33,939 nucleotides of DNA from the NCBI GenBank assembly GCA_900299425.1, contig OMJU01000051.1, forward strand, positions 1 through 33,939. The letters are read 5' to 3'. Position numbers and translations under genes: made by a program. This document shows, in pieces, positions 23,948 through 33,706 of the stretch (position 1 is its first letter; every line of letters starts with the position of its first letter). Origin of the DNA: Candidatus Rokuibacteriota bacterium. GTDB lineage: Bacteria > Bacteroidota > Bacteroidia > Flavobacteriales > Flavobacteriaceae. The notes below the pieces were generated by a model. It saw nothing but the letters and a program-made list of their open reading frames with translations, searched no databases and was not told the DNA's origin.

Positions 23948-25252
23948 ATGCGCACTAAAAGCAATAAAAAACACACCATTAATGTCGTGACCTTAGGGTG
24001 CTCTAAAAACGTATATGACAGCGAGGTGCTGATGGGGCAACTGCGCGCCAATAATAAAGAGGTAGTTCACGAGCAGGAAGGAGAGGTTGTCGTGATCAAT
24101 ACTTGTGGTTTTATCGATAATGCCAAAGAAGAATCGGTCAATACGATTTTGTCCTACGTCCAAAAAAAACAAGAGGGACTCGTTGAAAAGGTTTTTGTAA
24201 CTGGTTGTTTGTCAGAACGCTATAAGCCAGATTTGATTAAAGAAATTCCCGATGTAGACCAGTATTTCGGGACTACGGAACTCCCGAGTCTTTTGGCGGC
24301 ACTCGGTGCAGATTACAAACATGAGCTCATCGGTGAGCGATTGACCACCACCCCAAAAAATTATGCCTACCTAAAGATCGCAGAGGGTTGTGATCGACCT
24401 TGCTCTTTTTGTGCCATTCCGCTCATGCGCGGGACGCATAAAAGCAAATCCATCGAAGACTTGGTGGTTGAAGCAAACAAGCTGGCTGCCGATGGAGTCA
24501 AGGAACTGATTCTGATTGCTCAGGACCTCACTTATTACGGTCTGGACCTCTATAAAAAAAGGGCGCTAAAAGAATTGCTTGAAGCCCTTGTTCAGGTCGA
24601 TGGCATTGAGTGGATTAGACTGCATTATGCGTTCCCTTCAGGTTTTCCGCTTGAGGTTTTGGATTTAATGCAGCAGCAGCCAAAGATTTGTAATTATATA
24701 GATATTCCACTACAGCACATTTCAGATCCAATACTCAAATCAATGCGCCGTGGAACGACACAGGAAAAGACCAATGCCTTAATCAGAGAATTCCGCAATC
24801 GCGTGCCAGGTATGACGATTCGCACGACCTTGATTGTGGGTTACCCAGGAGAAACTCAGGAGGATTTCGATTTGCTCAAGCAATGGGTCAAAGACACTAA
24901 GTTTGACCGTTTGGGTTGCTTTACTTATTCCCACGAAGAAAATACACACGCCTTCAATCTAGTAGATGATGTGCCCGATGAGGTGAAGATGGCACGTGCC
25001 AATGAAATTATGGCCCTGCAGTCCGATATATCATGGGCCCTGAACCAAGAAAAAATCGGCAAAGAATACCGCGTAGTGATCGACCGAAAAGAAGGTGAAT
25101 ACTATGTAGGACGCACTGAGTTTGACAGTCCGGACGTGGACAATGAAGTACTAATTTCTGCTAAAGCGGGGTATTTGCGGCAAGGCGATTTTTACAAAGT
25201 AAGCATTACCGATGCTGAAGATTTTGATCTGTACGCCAAAGTAATCGATTGA
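23948..25252 (+). CDS. rimO: Ribosomal protein S12 methylthiotransferase RimO
   Basis: A radical SAM enzyme that adds a methylthio group to the conserved Asp of ribosomal protein S12. The 434 residues include the N-terminal UPF0004 domain with cluster ligands C18 (TLGCSKN), C53 (NTCGF) and C87 (TGCLSERY). The radical SAM cluster is C148, C152 and C155 in EGCDRPCSFCAIP. The middle contains GLDLYKKRALKELLEAL and LIVGYPGETQEDF, and a C-terminal TRAM domain follows. The YDSEVLMG sequence and the C-terminal pattern favour RimO over MiaB. The neighbouring lipoprotein gene starts 1 base after its stop. Confidence 0.96.
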   Translation: MRTKSNKKHTINVVTLGCSKNVYDSEVLMGQLRANNKEVVHEQEGEVVVINTCGFIDNAKEESVNTILSYVQKKQEGLVEKVFVTGCLSERYKPDLIKEIPDVDQYFGTTELPSLLAALGADYKHELIGERLTTTPKNYAYLKIAEGCDRPCSFCAIPLMRGTHKSKSIEDLVVEANKLAADGVKELILIAQDLTYYGLDLYKKRALKELLEALVQVDGIEWIRLHYAFPSGFPLEVLDLMQQQPKICNYIDIPLQHISDPILKSMRRGTTQEKTNALIREFRNRVPGMTIRTTLIVGYPGETQEDFDLLKQWVKDTKFDRLGCFTYSHEENTHAFNLVDDVPDEVKMARANEIMALQSDISWALNQEKIGKEYRVVIDRKEGEYYVGRTEFDSPDVDNEVLISAKAGYLRQGDFYKVSITDAEDFDLYAKVID

Positions 25253-25253
25253 T

Positions 25254-26597
25254 ATGACTTGGCTGCGTATTATTTTGATTCTATTTTTTGGCGTGGTCAT
25301 CTCCTGCCAAAATCAAAATACTACCAAAACTGAAATTGAATCGAATACAACAGTAAATTATCCTCGCTATTCAAACGATACGCTTGCCCACCAAGGTGTG
25401 ATTTTAGAAAAAGGTCCTTGGCAGCAAGCAGCAAATACAACTACCCCAAATCTGTTTTCAGATGGTTCAAAACTTTATTTAAGCTGGATCCAACGCCATG
25501 ATTCCGGGGCTCAATTGATGTATTGCGTTTGGGATCAAAATCGTTGGTCAGCACCACAGGTCATCGCTCAAGGAGATGATTGGTTTATTAATTGGGCTGA
25601 TTTTCCTCAATTTTCGGCCGTTAAGGACACTTTAATAGCCACTTTTTTGCAAAAATCAGATGTAGGGACCTATACTTATGATATTTATTATACTTTAAAA
25701 CGAGGTCTCTCTTCTTGGACACAACCCAAGAAATTGCACCGCGATACTATAAAGGCGGAACACGGATTTGTATCGATTGCCCCCAGTCAAGATGAATTTT
25801 TAATCAGCTGGTTAGATGGACGCAACACAGTGCCAATGACTCAATCTGGGCAAACTGAATTCCATGACATGCATCATCAGCAGGGGTATTCAGCCATGAC
25901 CTTACGCTCAGTGTCGGTCGATTTTCAAGGGGTATTGGGCCAAGAATCTTTAGTGGATTCAATGGTTTGTGACTGCTGTCAAACTGCAATAACCGTCGAT
26001 AATCAAGGACGTGCTCATATTGCCTATAGGGGGCGTAGTCAGCAGGAAAACCGGGACATACTATTAAAATCTGGGCATCCCGATAAGGGTTGGGATCAGA
26101 CGCAGCGCACCCAGGACGGTTGGCTAATTTCAGGTTGTCCTGTTAATGGCCCGTCAATTGATTCTGTCGAAGATCAGCTGGTTTTAGCTTGGTTTAGTGG
26201 AGCTCAAGATAATCCGCGCGTACAAGTGGCATTTAGCCCGACACATAATTTAAATTTAACCCCACCGACACGTATGGATTCGGGCGCTGCCATTGGTCGT
26301 GTAGACGTGGTACAACTCTCATCTGATACTGCTGTGGTAACTTGGATTGAACCTCTAGGCCAAGAGGATCTTTTGCGCGCTCAATGGTTCAATAATCAAG
26401 GGCAAAAGGGGCCACTTTTGACTATCGCTAAAACGTCTTCAGATCGTGCTACTGGTTTTCCGCGATTGGTCAGGCATCGAGATTTTTTATATCTGGCCAA
26501 TACCACGACTCACTCAGATAAAACAACAGAGATAGCCTTGAGTTCATGGCCAATATCCCTGATGATGCCGAGTGAACTAACTCTCGGAGATGAGTAA
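25254..26597 (+). CDS. Sialidase-like beta-propeller lipoprotein
   Basis: A 447-residue predicted lipoprotein: MTWLRIILILFFGVVISC is a lipoprotein signal with the lipid-attached Cys at residue 18. The body is rich in Trp-containing beta-strand repeats (LYLSWIQRHDSG, FLISWLDGRN, AHIAYRGRSQ, LVLAWFSGAQ and others), which fits a six-bladed sialidase-type propeller. There is a CDCC cluster at residues 239-242 in the middle. I could not place the arginine triad, Asp/Glu or Tyr/Glu pair of a real sialidase, so activity is not claimed. It would be attached to the outer or inner membrane. It overlaps the GT4 gene by 8 bases, a sign of co-expression with a sugar enzyme. Confidence 0.75.
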   Translation: MTWLRIILILFFGVVISCQNQNTTKTEIESNTTVNYPRYSNDTLAHQGVILEKGPWQQAANTTTPNLFSDGSKLYLSWIQRHDSGAQLMYCVWDQNRWSAPQVIAQGDDWFINWADFPQFSAVKDTLIATFLQKSDVGTYTYDIYYTLKRGLSSWTQPKKLHRDTIKAEHGFVSIAPSQDEFLISWLDGRNTVPMTQSGQTEFHDMHHQQGYSAMTLRSVSVDFQGVLGQESLVDSMVCDCCQTAITVDNQGRAHIAYRGRSQQENRDILLKSGHPDKGWDQTQRTQDGWLISGCPVNGPSIDSVEDQLVLAWFSGAQDNPRVQVAFSPTHNLNLTPPTRMDSGAAIGRVDVVQLSSDTAVVTWIEPLGQEDLLRAQWFNNQGQKGPLLTIAKTSSDRATGFPRLVRHRDFLYLANTTTHSDKTTEIALSSWPISLMMPSELTLGDE

Positions 26598-27873
26598 TCA
26601 AAGCAAAACGGCATTATTTATCGCTCGACAATGGCCCGACCCAAAATCTACGGCCGCGGGTTGGCGCATGATCCAACTCATCGAGCACTTTGAGCGTTTG
26701 AATTTCTCAGTGTACCTGGCGACGACTCAATCAACCAGCGAAGCGTTTTTCGAGGATAACTCGCAGGTCAAAACCTTAGAAATCGCTTTAAACGACGATG
26801 GTTTCGATGTTGAAATTAAGGCCATAAATCCCGATTACGTCGTTTTCGATCGATTTATGACGGAAGAGCAATACGGATGGCGTGTTAGAGGGATATGCCC
26901 TGAGGCCTTGACTATTTTGGATACCGAAGATTGCCATTTTTTAAGATTGGCACGTGCTGAGTACATTAAGGAAAGACCTCTCGAATTTGACGCTTCGGCT
27001 TGCGGGGAACAGGCTTTGTTTACCCAATATAGCATGCGTGAATTGGCCAGTATATGGCGATGTGATTTGAGTTTGATTATTTCGAAATACGAATACGAGT
27101 TACTGAAGAGCACTTTTTCTGTGCCCGAAGGTTTACTGTTTTACCTGCCTTTAATTTTGGAGCCAGAAAAGGCAGACCAAAACACAGCTACTATTTGCGG
27201 TAATAAGTCTTGGTCCGATCGGGCTAATTTTTTGTGGGTCGGGAACAGAAAGCATGATCCTAATGACGATTCTTTAAAATATTTATTGACTTATTTGTGG
27301 CCATTCATTCATCGTCAATTACCGGAAGCGGCCTTACACATAGTGGGTCCAAATGGGACGGCAATGCAAAAACAATTAATGGACAAATCTCCATCGGTCG
27401 TTGACTTGGGCTGGGTGGATAAACTCCCTGAGCTCTTATCGAAATACCGCGTGAATCTGGCGCCTCTGCGCTTTGGGGCCGGACTCAAGGGCAAGGTATT
27501 GCAATCTATAGGCCTAGGCCTGCCTACGGTTACCTCAAATATCGGGGCAGAAGGGCTTTTTCTGGAAGACAAACCACTTATCGGAGCTACACAAAGTGCC
27601 GACGAATTTATTGCCAAAGCCGAGCAATTATATACCGATAAAGCGCATTGGACTCAGATTCAAAAACAGGGTATAGAATGCGTCAATGCTCATTTTTCTG
27701 CAACAACCTACTTTACTGAGTTACAAAAATGTCTTCAGGCCATCAAAGACGATTTAAGCCTACATCGTCAGCGCTATTTTATGGGTCAGATCTTACAACA
27801 CCAATCTTTAAATGCCTCTAAATATATGGGGCGCTGGTTGACCCTAAAAAATCAAGTCATCAGTCCAGAATAA
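26590..27873 (+). CDS. Glycosyltransferase family 4-like protein
   Basis: A 427-residue GT-B type glycosyltransferase. The second half has FLWVGNRKHDPNDDSLKYL, LHIVGPNG, VVDLGWVDKLPELLSKYRVNLAPLRFGAGLKGKVLQSIGLGLPTVTSNIGAEGL. This is the typical donor-binding Rossmann half with the conserved glycine-rich GLKGKV and a Glu in SNIGAEGL. The N-terminal half is less typical. No membrane segment is evident, so it should act in the cytoplasm on a sugar-nucleotide donor. It overlaps the preceding lipoprotein gene by 8 bases. Its 3' end overlaps the stop of the minus-strand M14 peptidase by 14 bases. Donor and acceptor are unknown. Confidence 0.87.
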   Translation: MSNQSKTALFIARQWPDPKSTAAGWRMIQLIEHFERLNFSVYLATTQSTSEAFFEDNSQVKTLEIALNDDGFDVEIKAINPDYVVFDRFMTEEQYGWRVRGICPEALTILDTEDCHFLRLARAEYIKERPLEFDASACGEQALFTQYSMRELASIWRCDLSLIISKYEYELLKSTFSVPEGLLFYLPLILEPEKADQNTATICGNKSWSDRANFLWVGNRKHDPNDDSLKYLLTYLWPFIHRQLPEAALHIVGPNGTAMQKQLMDKSPSVVDLGWVDKLPELLSKYRVNLAPLRFGAGLKGKVLQSIGLGLPTVTSNIGAEGLFLEDKPLIGATQSADEFIAKAEQLYTDKAHWTQIQKQGIECVNAHFSATTYFTELQKCLQAIKDDLSLHRQRYFMGQILQHQSLNASKYMGRWLTLKNQVISPE

Positions 27874-30334
27874 AGACATTGGCGTCGACCATAAAGAGGC
27901 TGTTGACAAAAAACATTTTGCCGTTTTCCCAGAATGAACGGAACAAAACATCATCAGTCAAATAAACCATGGTCCCTTGCCCGATGGGATACTCACCAAA
28001 AACAAAACTATCATTGAGTTTTTCTTGAGCGTCCTTTCCAGAAAACCCTGAATAAGACTCAGCTGGACCGTCGAAATAGCCTACGTTGTAGCCGATGTCT
28101 AATTTTAAATAAGCATCATCATCTTGCTTGAGACTGAAGTAAGGCCCGGTATAGCCAAAGGCAAGCGGATGAGTTGTGTCTAGGTTCACCTTATAAATAC
28201 TTCCAGTGATTAAATCTTTAACACTGTGGCGTTCGCGATCGCCATAAGGAATCATATTGGGTTCCTCTGAGGATTCCGTCGTAATGGATTTTAAACCAAA
28301 GCCTTCTTTATCGGCGAAGACATTTACGGCTTGATCAATGGCAATGACTTTTCCTCCCGAACGGACCCAATTCTTTAAATCATTGAGTTGTTGCTCTGAT
28401 TTCATTTTTGAATAGTAGCCACTTGGCATGATTAAAATATCAAATTGAGATAGCGTACTCGCTGAGAAATGAGCCGTATTGATTGGTGTAAATGGGTATT
28501 GCAATTCTTGCTCCATAAAATGCCAAATCGTTCCATAACTCAGTGAAGAAACCCCATCACCTTTGAGCACGGCAATTCGGTGAGGGTTGATGAGTTTAAT
28601 GTCTGTAGATCCTAAATCTACACCATTGTCACTAAAGCCGCTGCTCAGTGTAGTGATGGGCCTGTGGTGCTCATTGGCTGCTTGCCGCACTGTTTGAATG
28701 AAATCTTTGCGCTTTACATTATCACCTTTGGCAATGACCAAGCTACCTTGAGGAAACTTTTTACCACTGAAAGAAAGTGGTTTTTCACTGAAACGCACAC
28801 GAATTCCTTTTTTCAAAAGGTCCGTCATAAATACGGCATCAGCGATATCCCCCCAAGGGGCGATGAATCCGGCAGTTACCTCGGGTTCGAGCGGCAACTC
28901 ATGACGCACCCGATATGGATTGTTTGCGTTAGTATTTACGGGTTTGTCGCTGACCAAACATTCAAGGCCAAAAGCATAAGGCAAACTCCATGCTGTAATG
29001 TCATAAGTCAGGGGGTCTTCTAGTGCAGCCTCAGCTTCCAACAAAACACGAACTAAAGCCCCTTGAGGCTGATCAGTACTGACCACTAATGCACCAGAAA
29101 CGTTGCGCTGTTCAATTTTTTGTGATTTGTAATCCCAACCCTTAACGCTTTGAGCGTTGGCAAAACCATACTGAATCTCATGGCGGTCCAAAAGTTGAAT
29201 GAGGGCACGAATTTTATCTGGATTACCTTGCAAAATATAGTTTTGCAATGGTTGAGGGGTACGGAAATACGATTTGAATTCTTTATTGAGTTTTAGGGCA
29301 TTTTTTGAGGATATTTCCACTGTAGAGAGTCCTGTTGTGGTATGATGCGCAGCACGGTCAACCAAAGTTAACTCCACGCCTTCATCATTTAAAATACCCA
29401 ATCCTGCGCGGCCATTGCCCGCCTGCTCGTATGTCATCCCAATAGCGCCCAGATAAGTGGGGTAGGTATCCCCATAACTGGGGTACAATAAATCAAAGAA
29501 CTGACGGGTAAAATACAACCAGCCTTCCTGATCAAAATATTTGGCATTGTTTTGACCGATTTCCACTTGGAATTGTTTTTGCCATGGGGTGATGACCTCA
29601 TGATAGGGCACTGCAGCCGGTGCAAAATAGTAAGGTTCGTTTATGCCCTGTTCGTGAAAATCCACATGCACATGGGGCATCCATTTGTGATACAGCGGTA
29701 AGCGCTGTTGGCTTTCGACTTGTTTGGCCCATGCCCAATCGCGGTTTAAGTCAAATAAATAATGATTGGGGCGTCCTCCGGGCCAAGGTTCGTTGTGTTC
29801 ATCGGCCGATTGTAGTGGGTTGTACGGGCTTGTGCCCACCTGATTATACCAGTTTGCATAGCGATCGCGACCATCAGGATTCACGCAGGGATCCATAATC
29901 ACTACGGTATTTTTTAGCCATGGAGATTTTGTATTGATGAGTTCATAAGCCGTTTGCATGGCTGCCTCAAGACTTGAGGCTTCGTTACCATGCACATTAT
30001 AGCTCAACCAAACAATGGCGACATCAGGACTGGCATCACCCGGAAGTAAACCGATTTGTCGCAAGTTATTTTGCCGTATTTCTTCCAATCGAGCTCTGTT
30101 TTCTGGTGTGGTAATGATGGCATAGTTTAATGACCGACGTTCATTGGTTTGGCCATATTGGTGAAAGCTGATCCAATCTGAGTTTTGAGCCAAATGCTCA
30201 AAGTAGGACACCATTTGATGGTGCCGCGAGTATTTTGTACCAATCGGATATCCTAAAAATGCTTCGGGAGAAAGAACTTGACTGCTGGCCAATTGGGTGC
30301 ATAAAAATGCTATAGCGATGAGAATACGGTTCAT
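27860..30334 (-). CDS. Secreted zinc carboxypeptidase (M14 family)
   Basis: An 824-residue exported metallopeptidase. The signal peptide is residues 1-19. Zinc ligands are H115 and E118 in NVHGNEAS and a third His in HVHVDFHEQG (most likely H227 or H223). The NPDGRDR segment at 152-158 and the catalytic Glu E303 in GMTYEQAGNG complete an M14 active site. Beyond about residue 400 there is a long C-terminal part containing a Rossmann-like region (IAVLKGDGVSS, then FDILIMPSGYY, then GGKVIAIDQAV). This two-part architecture is common in Bacteroidota M14 proteins. There is no T9SS domain, so it is probably periplasmic or surface bound by other means. A promoter-like sequence precedes the ATG. Confidence 0.92.
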   Translation of the reverse strand: MNRILIAIAFLCTQLASSQVLSPEAFLGYPIGTKYSRHHQMVSYFEHLAQNSDWISFHQYGQTNERRSLNYAIITTPENRARLEEIRQNNLRQIGLLPGDASPDVAIVWLSYNVHGNEASSLEAAMQTAYELINTKSPWLKNTVVIMDPCVNPDGRDRYANWYNQVGTSPYNPLQSADEHNEPWPGGRPNHYLFDLNRDWAWAKQVESQQRLPLYHKWMPHVHVDFHEQGINEPYYFAPAAVPYHEVITPWQKQFQVEIGQNNAKYFDQEGWLYFTRQFFDLLYPSYGDTYPTYLGAIGMTYEQAGNGRAGLGILNDEGVELTLVDRAAHHTTTGLSTVEISSKNALKLNKEFKSYFRTPQPLQNYILQGNPDKIRALIQLLDRHEIQYGFANAQSVKGWDYKSQKIEQRNVSGALVVSTDQPQGALVRVLLEAEAALEDPLTYDITAWSLPYAFGLECLVSDKPVNTNANNPYRVRHELPLEPEVTAGFIAPWGDIADAVFMTDLLKKGIRVRFSEKPLSFSGKKFPQGSLVIAKGDNVKRKDFIQTVRQAANEHHRPITTLSSGFSDNGVDLGSTDIKLINPHRIAVLKGDGVSSLSYGTIWHFMEQELQYPFTPINTAHFSASTLSQFDILIMPSGYYSKMKSEQQLNDLKNWVRSGGKVIAIDQAVNVFADKEGFGLKSITTESSEEPNMIPYGDRERHSVKDLITGSIYKVNLDTTHPLAFGYTGPYFSLKQDDDAYLKLDIGYNVGYFDGPAESYSGFSGKDAQEKLNDSFVFGEYPIGQGTMVYLTDDVLFRSFWENGKMFFVNSLFMVDANVFILD

Positions 30335-30377
30335 TTAGAGAAAAAATTAATCGGGAGTTAGGGTTAAAATCGAGGAC

Positions 30378-30411
30378 TAAATATAAGAATTCCTCCTATA
30401 CGACTAACAAA
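30378..30411 (-). promoter_or_regulatory. Candidate promoter of the M14 peptidase
   Basis: On the minus strand, TTTG (30408-30411) is followed after 22 nt by TATATTTA (30378-30385), one mismatch from TAnnTTTG. The -7 box lies 43 bases before the ATG at 30334. Confidence 0.45.
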
Positions 30412-30446
30412 CCCAAATGCATAATGCCAAACACGACGAAACATCG

Positions 30447-30454
30447 TATTTTTG
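30447..30454 (+). promoter_or_regulatory. Candidate -7 promoter box for bshC
   Basis: TATTTTTG is an exact TAnnTTTG match lying 41 bases before the preferred bshC start (30496). It falls inside the longer reading frame from 30424, which argues against the longer protein. Confidence 0.42.
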
Positions 30455-30495
30455 TAGCTGCTTTGGCCATTTTGGCCGCCAGTGGCACCCTATTT

Positions 30496-32109
30496 ATGGA
30501 ACGACAACTGCTGACATATAAATCCACGCGACAGTTTTCAAACTTAGTTCTTGATTATTTAGACAGGAGTGAGGTATTGCGACCATTTTACAATCGAGCT
30601 CCAGCTCTAGATCAAGTCGTGGCTCAAATTCAAGAGAAGTCCGAGCGTTTTTCTGATGAATCGCGCGGAAGACTCGTTCAAGCATTGTCAGAGCAATACA
30701 AGGATTTTTCGGCAGAAGAAAAACTCAATCAGCGCATTAATAGTCAGCTTAAGGCTCTGGGTCAGACCAATACATTTACCGTCACTACCGGTCATCAACT
30801 CAATTTATTCACGGGTCCACTTTATTTTCTGTATAAAATTTTTGGTGCCATTAACCTTGCGGAGCAATACGCTTCTAAAAATCCTGAGTATAAGATTATT
30901 CCAGTTTTTTGGATGGCGAGTGAAGATCATGATTTTGAGGAAATCAGCCATTTCAGAACTGCCGATCAAAAGATCCTTTGGAACAAACAGGCCAAAGGGC
31001 CGGTCGGGCGCCTTATTTGCTCGGATTTGGTTGAGGTTGTAGCACAGTTGAATACCCTTTGGGGCGGATCGGCCATCGGCAGGTCAATGCTTGGCTTGTT
31101 TTCCTCAGTTTATGATCATAAGATTACTTTGGCCAGTGCCACCCGAAAACTTGTCCACGAGATTTTTAAGGACCATGATTTATTGGTTATCGATGGTGAC
31201 GATCCCTTACTAAAACGGGGTTTTGCATCAATAATGCGCTCAGAGCTTGAGCAGGGATTGTGCAGTAAAGCGATAGAGCGCACTACCCAGAATCTGGTCG
31301 ATGCAGGTTATCATAAGCAAGTTCATCCACGCGCAATTAATTTATTTTATTGCGACTCTGGCTTGCGCGAGCGTATTGTAAGGGAGGAATCAGATTTTTC
31401 AGTGGATCAGACTGAGCTGAGTTTTACAAAAGAAGAGTTATTGGCTCTTTTGGACCAACGCCCGGAATTATTTTCGCCAAATGCACTGTTAAGGCCCTTA
31501 TATCAAGAATGTGTTTTGCCTAACCTCGCCTATATAGGAGGTGGGGCCGAAGTGGCCTACTGGTTACAACTCAAAGATTGCTTTGAGCAGTGTAATTTGA
31601 CCTATCCCATGGTTTATTTACGCAATTCATTGTCCCTGATTCCTGACAAAGTATTGAATAAACTCGAGCGGCTCAATATGGAAGTCTCAGATTTATTTTT
31701 GCCAATCGAGGAACTCTCCCGCCTATATATTGAGCGCAACAGCAGTCTAGATCTAGATTTTTCGTCTCAAAAGGAGCATTTAAAAAATCAATTTGCCCAT
31801 CTATACCGTTTGGCACAGCAAACGGATGCCTCATTTATCGGGGCGGTCAGTGCTCAAGAGAAAAAACAGCTCAAAGGACTTGAGCGTCTTGAACAACGAC
31901 TCTTGCGGGCCGAAAAAAGAAAGCATGCGCGTGATCTGCAACGTTTGATTGAATTGCGGCAATCACTTTTCCCAGATGGGGTCTTGCAGGAGCGCAAAGA
32001 AAATATGAGTTGGGGTTTTCAGCATATGGGTTCTGAATTTTTTGCCCAACTCAAAAAAAATATTGACCCCTCTGATCACCGATTCACCCTTTTGTTTTTT
32101 AATTCATAA
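30496..32109 (+). CDS. bshC: Bacillithiol biosynthesis protein BshC (cysteine-adding enzyme)
   Basis: BshC is thought to join cysteine to glucosaminyl-malate, the last step of bacillithiol synthesis. Family signatures are the [17 protein letters not shown] segment (about residues 98-114), [38 protein letters not shown] and [10 protein letters not shown]-terminal coiled-coil region ([20 protein letters not shown]) is also typical. From the ATG at 30496 the protein is 537 residues, close to the usual BshC length, and begins [22 protein letters not shown]. The frame is open to an ATG at 30424, but those 24 codons form a hydrophobic stretch absent from the family and cover a promoter box. BshA and BshB are not in this window. 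guaA follows 41 bases later. Confidence 0.94.
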   Translation: MERQLLTYKSTRQFSNLVLDYLDRSEVLRPFYNRAPALDQVVAQIQEKSERFSDESRGRLVQALSEQYKDFSAEEKLNQRINSQLKALGQTNTFTVTTGHQLNLFTGPLYFLYKIFGAINLAEQYASKNPEYKIIPVFWMASEDHDFEEISHFRTADQKILWNKQAKGPVGRLICSDLVEVVAQLNTLWGGSAIGRSMLGLFSSVYDHKITLASATRKLVHEIFKDHDLLVIDGDDPLLKRGFASIMRSELEQGLCSKAIERTTQNLVDAGYHKQVHPRAINLFYCDSGLRERIVREESDFSVDQTELSFTKEELLALLDQRPELFSPNALLRPLYQECVLPNLAYIGGGAEVAYWLQLKDCFEQCNLTYPMVYLRNSLSLIPDKVLNKLERLNMEVSDLFLPIEELSRLYIERNSSLDLDFSSQKEHLKNQFAHLYRLAQQTDASFIGAVSAQEKKQLKGLERLEQRLLRAEKRKHARDLQRLIELRQSLFPDGVLQERKENMSWGFQHMGSEFFAQLKKNIDPSDHRFTLLFFNS

Positions 32110-32150
32110 ACCACTGGCCCCTGATCCCAAAAAAGAAGTTATTTTTGACC

Positions 32151-33680
32151 ATGCAGAACAACGTCCTCATTCTCGATTTCGGCTCCCAATATACTCAACT
32201 CATTGCAAGACGTGTACGCGAGCTCAACATTTATTGTGAAATCCATCCCTATCACCATTTACCTGAAGATCTGTACAGCTTTAAAGCAGTAATCCTTTCC
32301 GGAAGCCCTTTTTCAGTGCGGGCAGAGGATGCACCGCATCCTGATTTGAGTCAAATTAAAGGTCAGTTGCCCTTACTTGGTGTTTGTTATGGAGCCCAGT
32401 ATATGGCTCATTTTAATGGAGGATTGGTGCGTGAGAGCAATATCCGTGAATACGGTCGTGCAAAATTGGAGGTAAAGGACCAGTCATCGGTATTATTTCA
32501 GTCTATTCCTCAAGGTTCGCAGGTTTGGATGAGTCACAGCGATACGATAGCCGAGCTGCCTGAGGGTGGCGTCCGTTTAGCCAGTACCGAAGATGTAGCG
32601 AATGCGGCCTATAGAATCGAGGGAGAAGAAACCTATGCCATTCAATTTCATCCTGAGGTCTACCACAGCACCCACGGAAAACAACTTTTGGAGAATTTTT
32701 TAATTAGCATTGCTGGGATCGAGCCGACTTGGACTCCGGCAGCCTTTGTAGAAACTACAGTTCAGGAATTAAAGGAAAAATTAGGACAGGATCGCGTGGT
32801 TCTGGGCCTAAGTGGTGGAGTGGATTCGACAGTGGCGGCAGTATTACTGCATAAAGCCATAGGCGCAAATCTCTATTGCATTTTTGTCAACAATGGTCTG
32901 CTGCGTAAAAACGAGTTTCAAAATGTCCTTGACCAATACAAACACATGGGCTTAAACGTCAAGGGTGTAGATGCTTCGGCACGTTTTTTGAACGCTTTGG
33001 CAGGAGAAAAAGACCCAGAAACTAAGCGCAAAGCCATCGGAAAAGTTTTTATCGATGTATTTGATGATGAGGCCCATTTAGTGGAAAACGTCACTTGGCT
33101 CGCACAAGGAACCATTTATCCCGACGTTATAGAAAGTGTCTCTGTAAACGGCCCTTCGGTAACCATTAAGTCCCATCACAATGTAGGTGGGTTGCCGGAT
33201 TATATGAAGTTAAAGATTGTAGAACCATTGCGTATGCTCTTTAAGGATGAGGTGCGTCGTGTAGGAGCCCAGATGGGAATCGACCCAGGATTATTAGGCC
33301 GTCATCCATTTCCAGGACCGGGATTGGCCATCAGGATTCTGGGGGATATAACTGCCGAAAAGGTGCGTATTTTGCAGGAAGTCGATGCTATTTTTATCGA
33401 TGGATTGCGCAAATGGGATTTATACGATAAAGTTTGGCAAGCGGGAGCCATCTTGCTGCCCGTGCAAAGTGTAGGTGTGATGGGCGATGAGCGCACCTAT
33501 GAGAACGTAGTTGCTTTGCGCGCCGTAGAAAGTACCGATGGTATGACAGCAGATTGGGTCAATCTGCCTTACGCCTTTTTACAAGAAACCTCAAATTTGA
33601 TCATCAATCGCGTAAAAGGGGTAAATCGTGTGGTTTATGACATCAGCTCTAAACCACCAGCCACCATTGAATGGGAATAA
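32151..33680 (+). CDS. guaA: GMP synthase (glutamine-hydrolysing)
   Basis: This enzyme converts XMP to GMP with glutamine and ATP, in guanine nucleotide synthesis. From the ATG at 32151 it has 509 residues. The class I glutamine amidotransferase domain has the nucleophile C79 in GVCYGAQYM and the H167/E169 pair in QFHPEVYHS. The ATP pyrophosphatase domain has the PP-loop GLSGGVDST (219-227). The C-terminal dimerisation domain has [17 protein letters not shown] and ends [18 protein letters not shown], the invariant GuaA ending. A TTG two codons upstream (32145) is rejected. The secreted LysM gene starts 26 bases after the stop. Confidence 0.98.
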   Translation: MQNNVLILDFGSQYTQLIARRVRELNIYCEIHPYHHLPEDLYSFKAVILSGSPFSVRAEDAPHPDLSQIKGQLPLLGVCYGAQYMAHFNGGLVRESNIREYGRAKLEVKDQSSVLFQSIPQGSQVWMSHSDTIAELPEGGVRLASTEDVANAAYRIEGEETYAIQFHPEVYHSTHGKQLLENFLISIAGIEPTWTPAAFVETTVQELKEKLGQDRVVLGLSGGVDSTVAAVLLHKAIGANLYCIFVNNGLLRKNEFQNVLDQYKHMGLNVKGVDASARFLNALAGEKDPETKRKAIGKVFIDVFDDEAHLVENVTWLAQGTIYPDVIESVSVNGPSVTIKSHHNVGGLPDYMKLKIVEPLRMLFKDEVRRVGAQMGIDPGLLGRHPFPGPGLAIRILGDITAEKVRILQEVDAIFIDGLRKWDLYDKVWQAGAILLPVQSVGVMGDERTYENVVALRAVESTDGMTADWVNLPYAFLQETSNLIINRVKGVNRVVYDISSKPPATIEWE

Positions 33681-33706
33681 TTGGACAATCGAATCAACGG
33701 GTTTAA

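Noticed and set aside
28664-29023. A 119-residue plus-strand frame inside the M14 peptidase gene
   Set aside because: It is antisense to a gene with a complete set of M14 motifs and has no recognisable features.
32140-32147. TATTTTTG as a promoter of guaA
   Set aside because: It ends only 3 bases before the ATG, so transcription would start inside the coding sequence. It may be chance T-richness.
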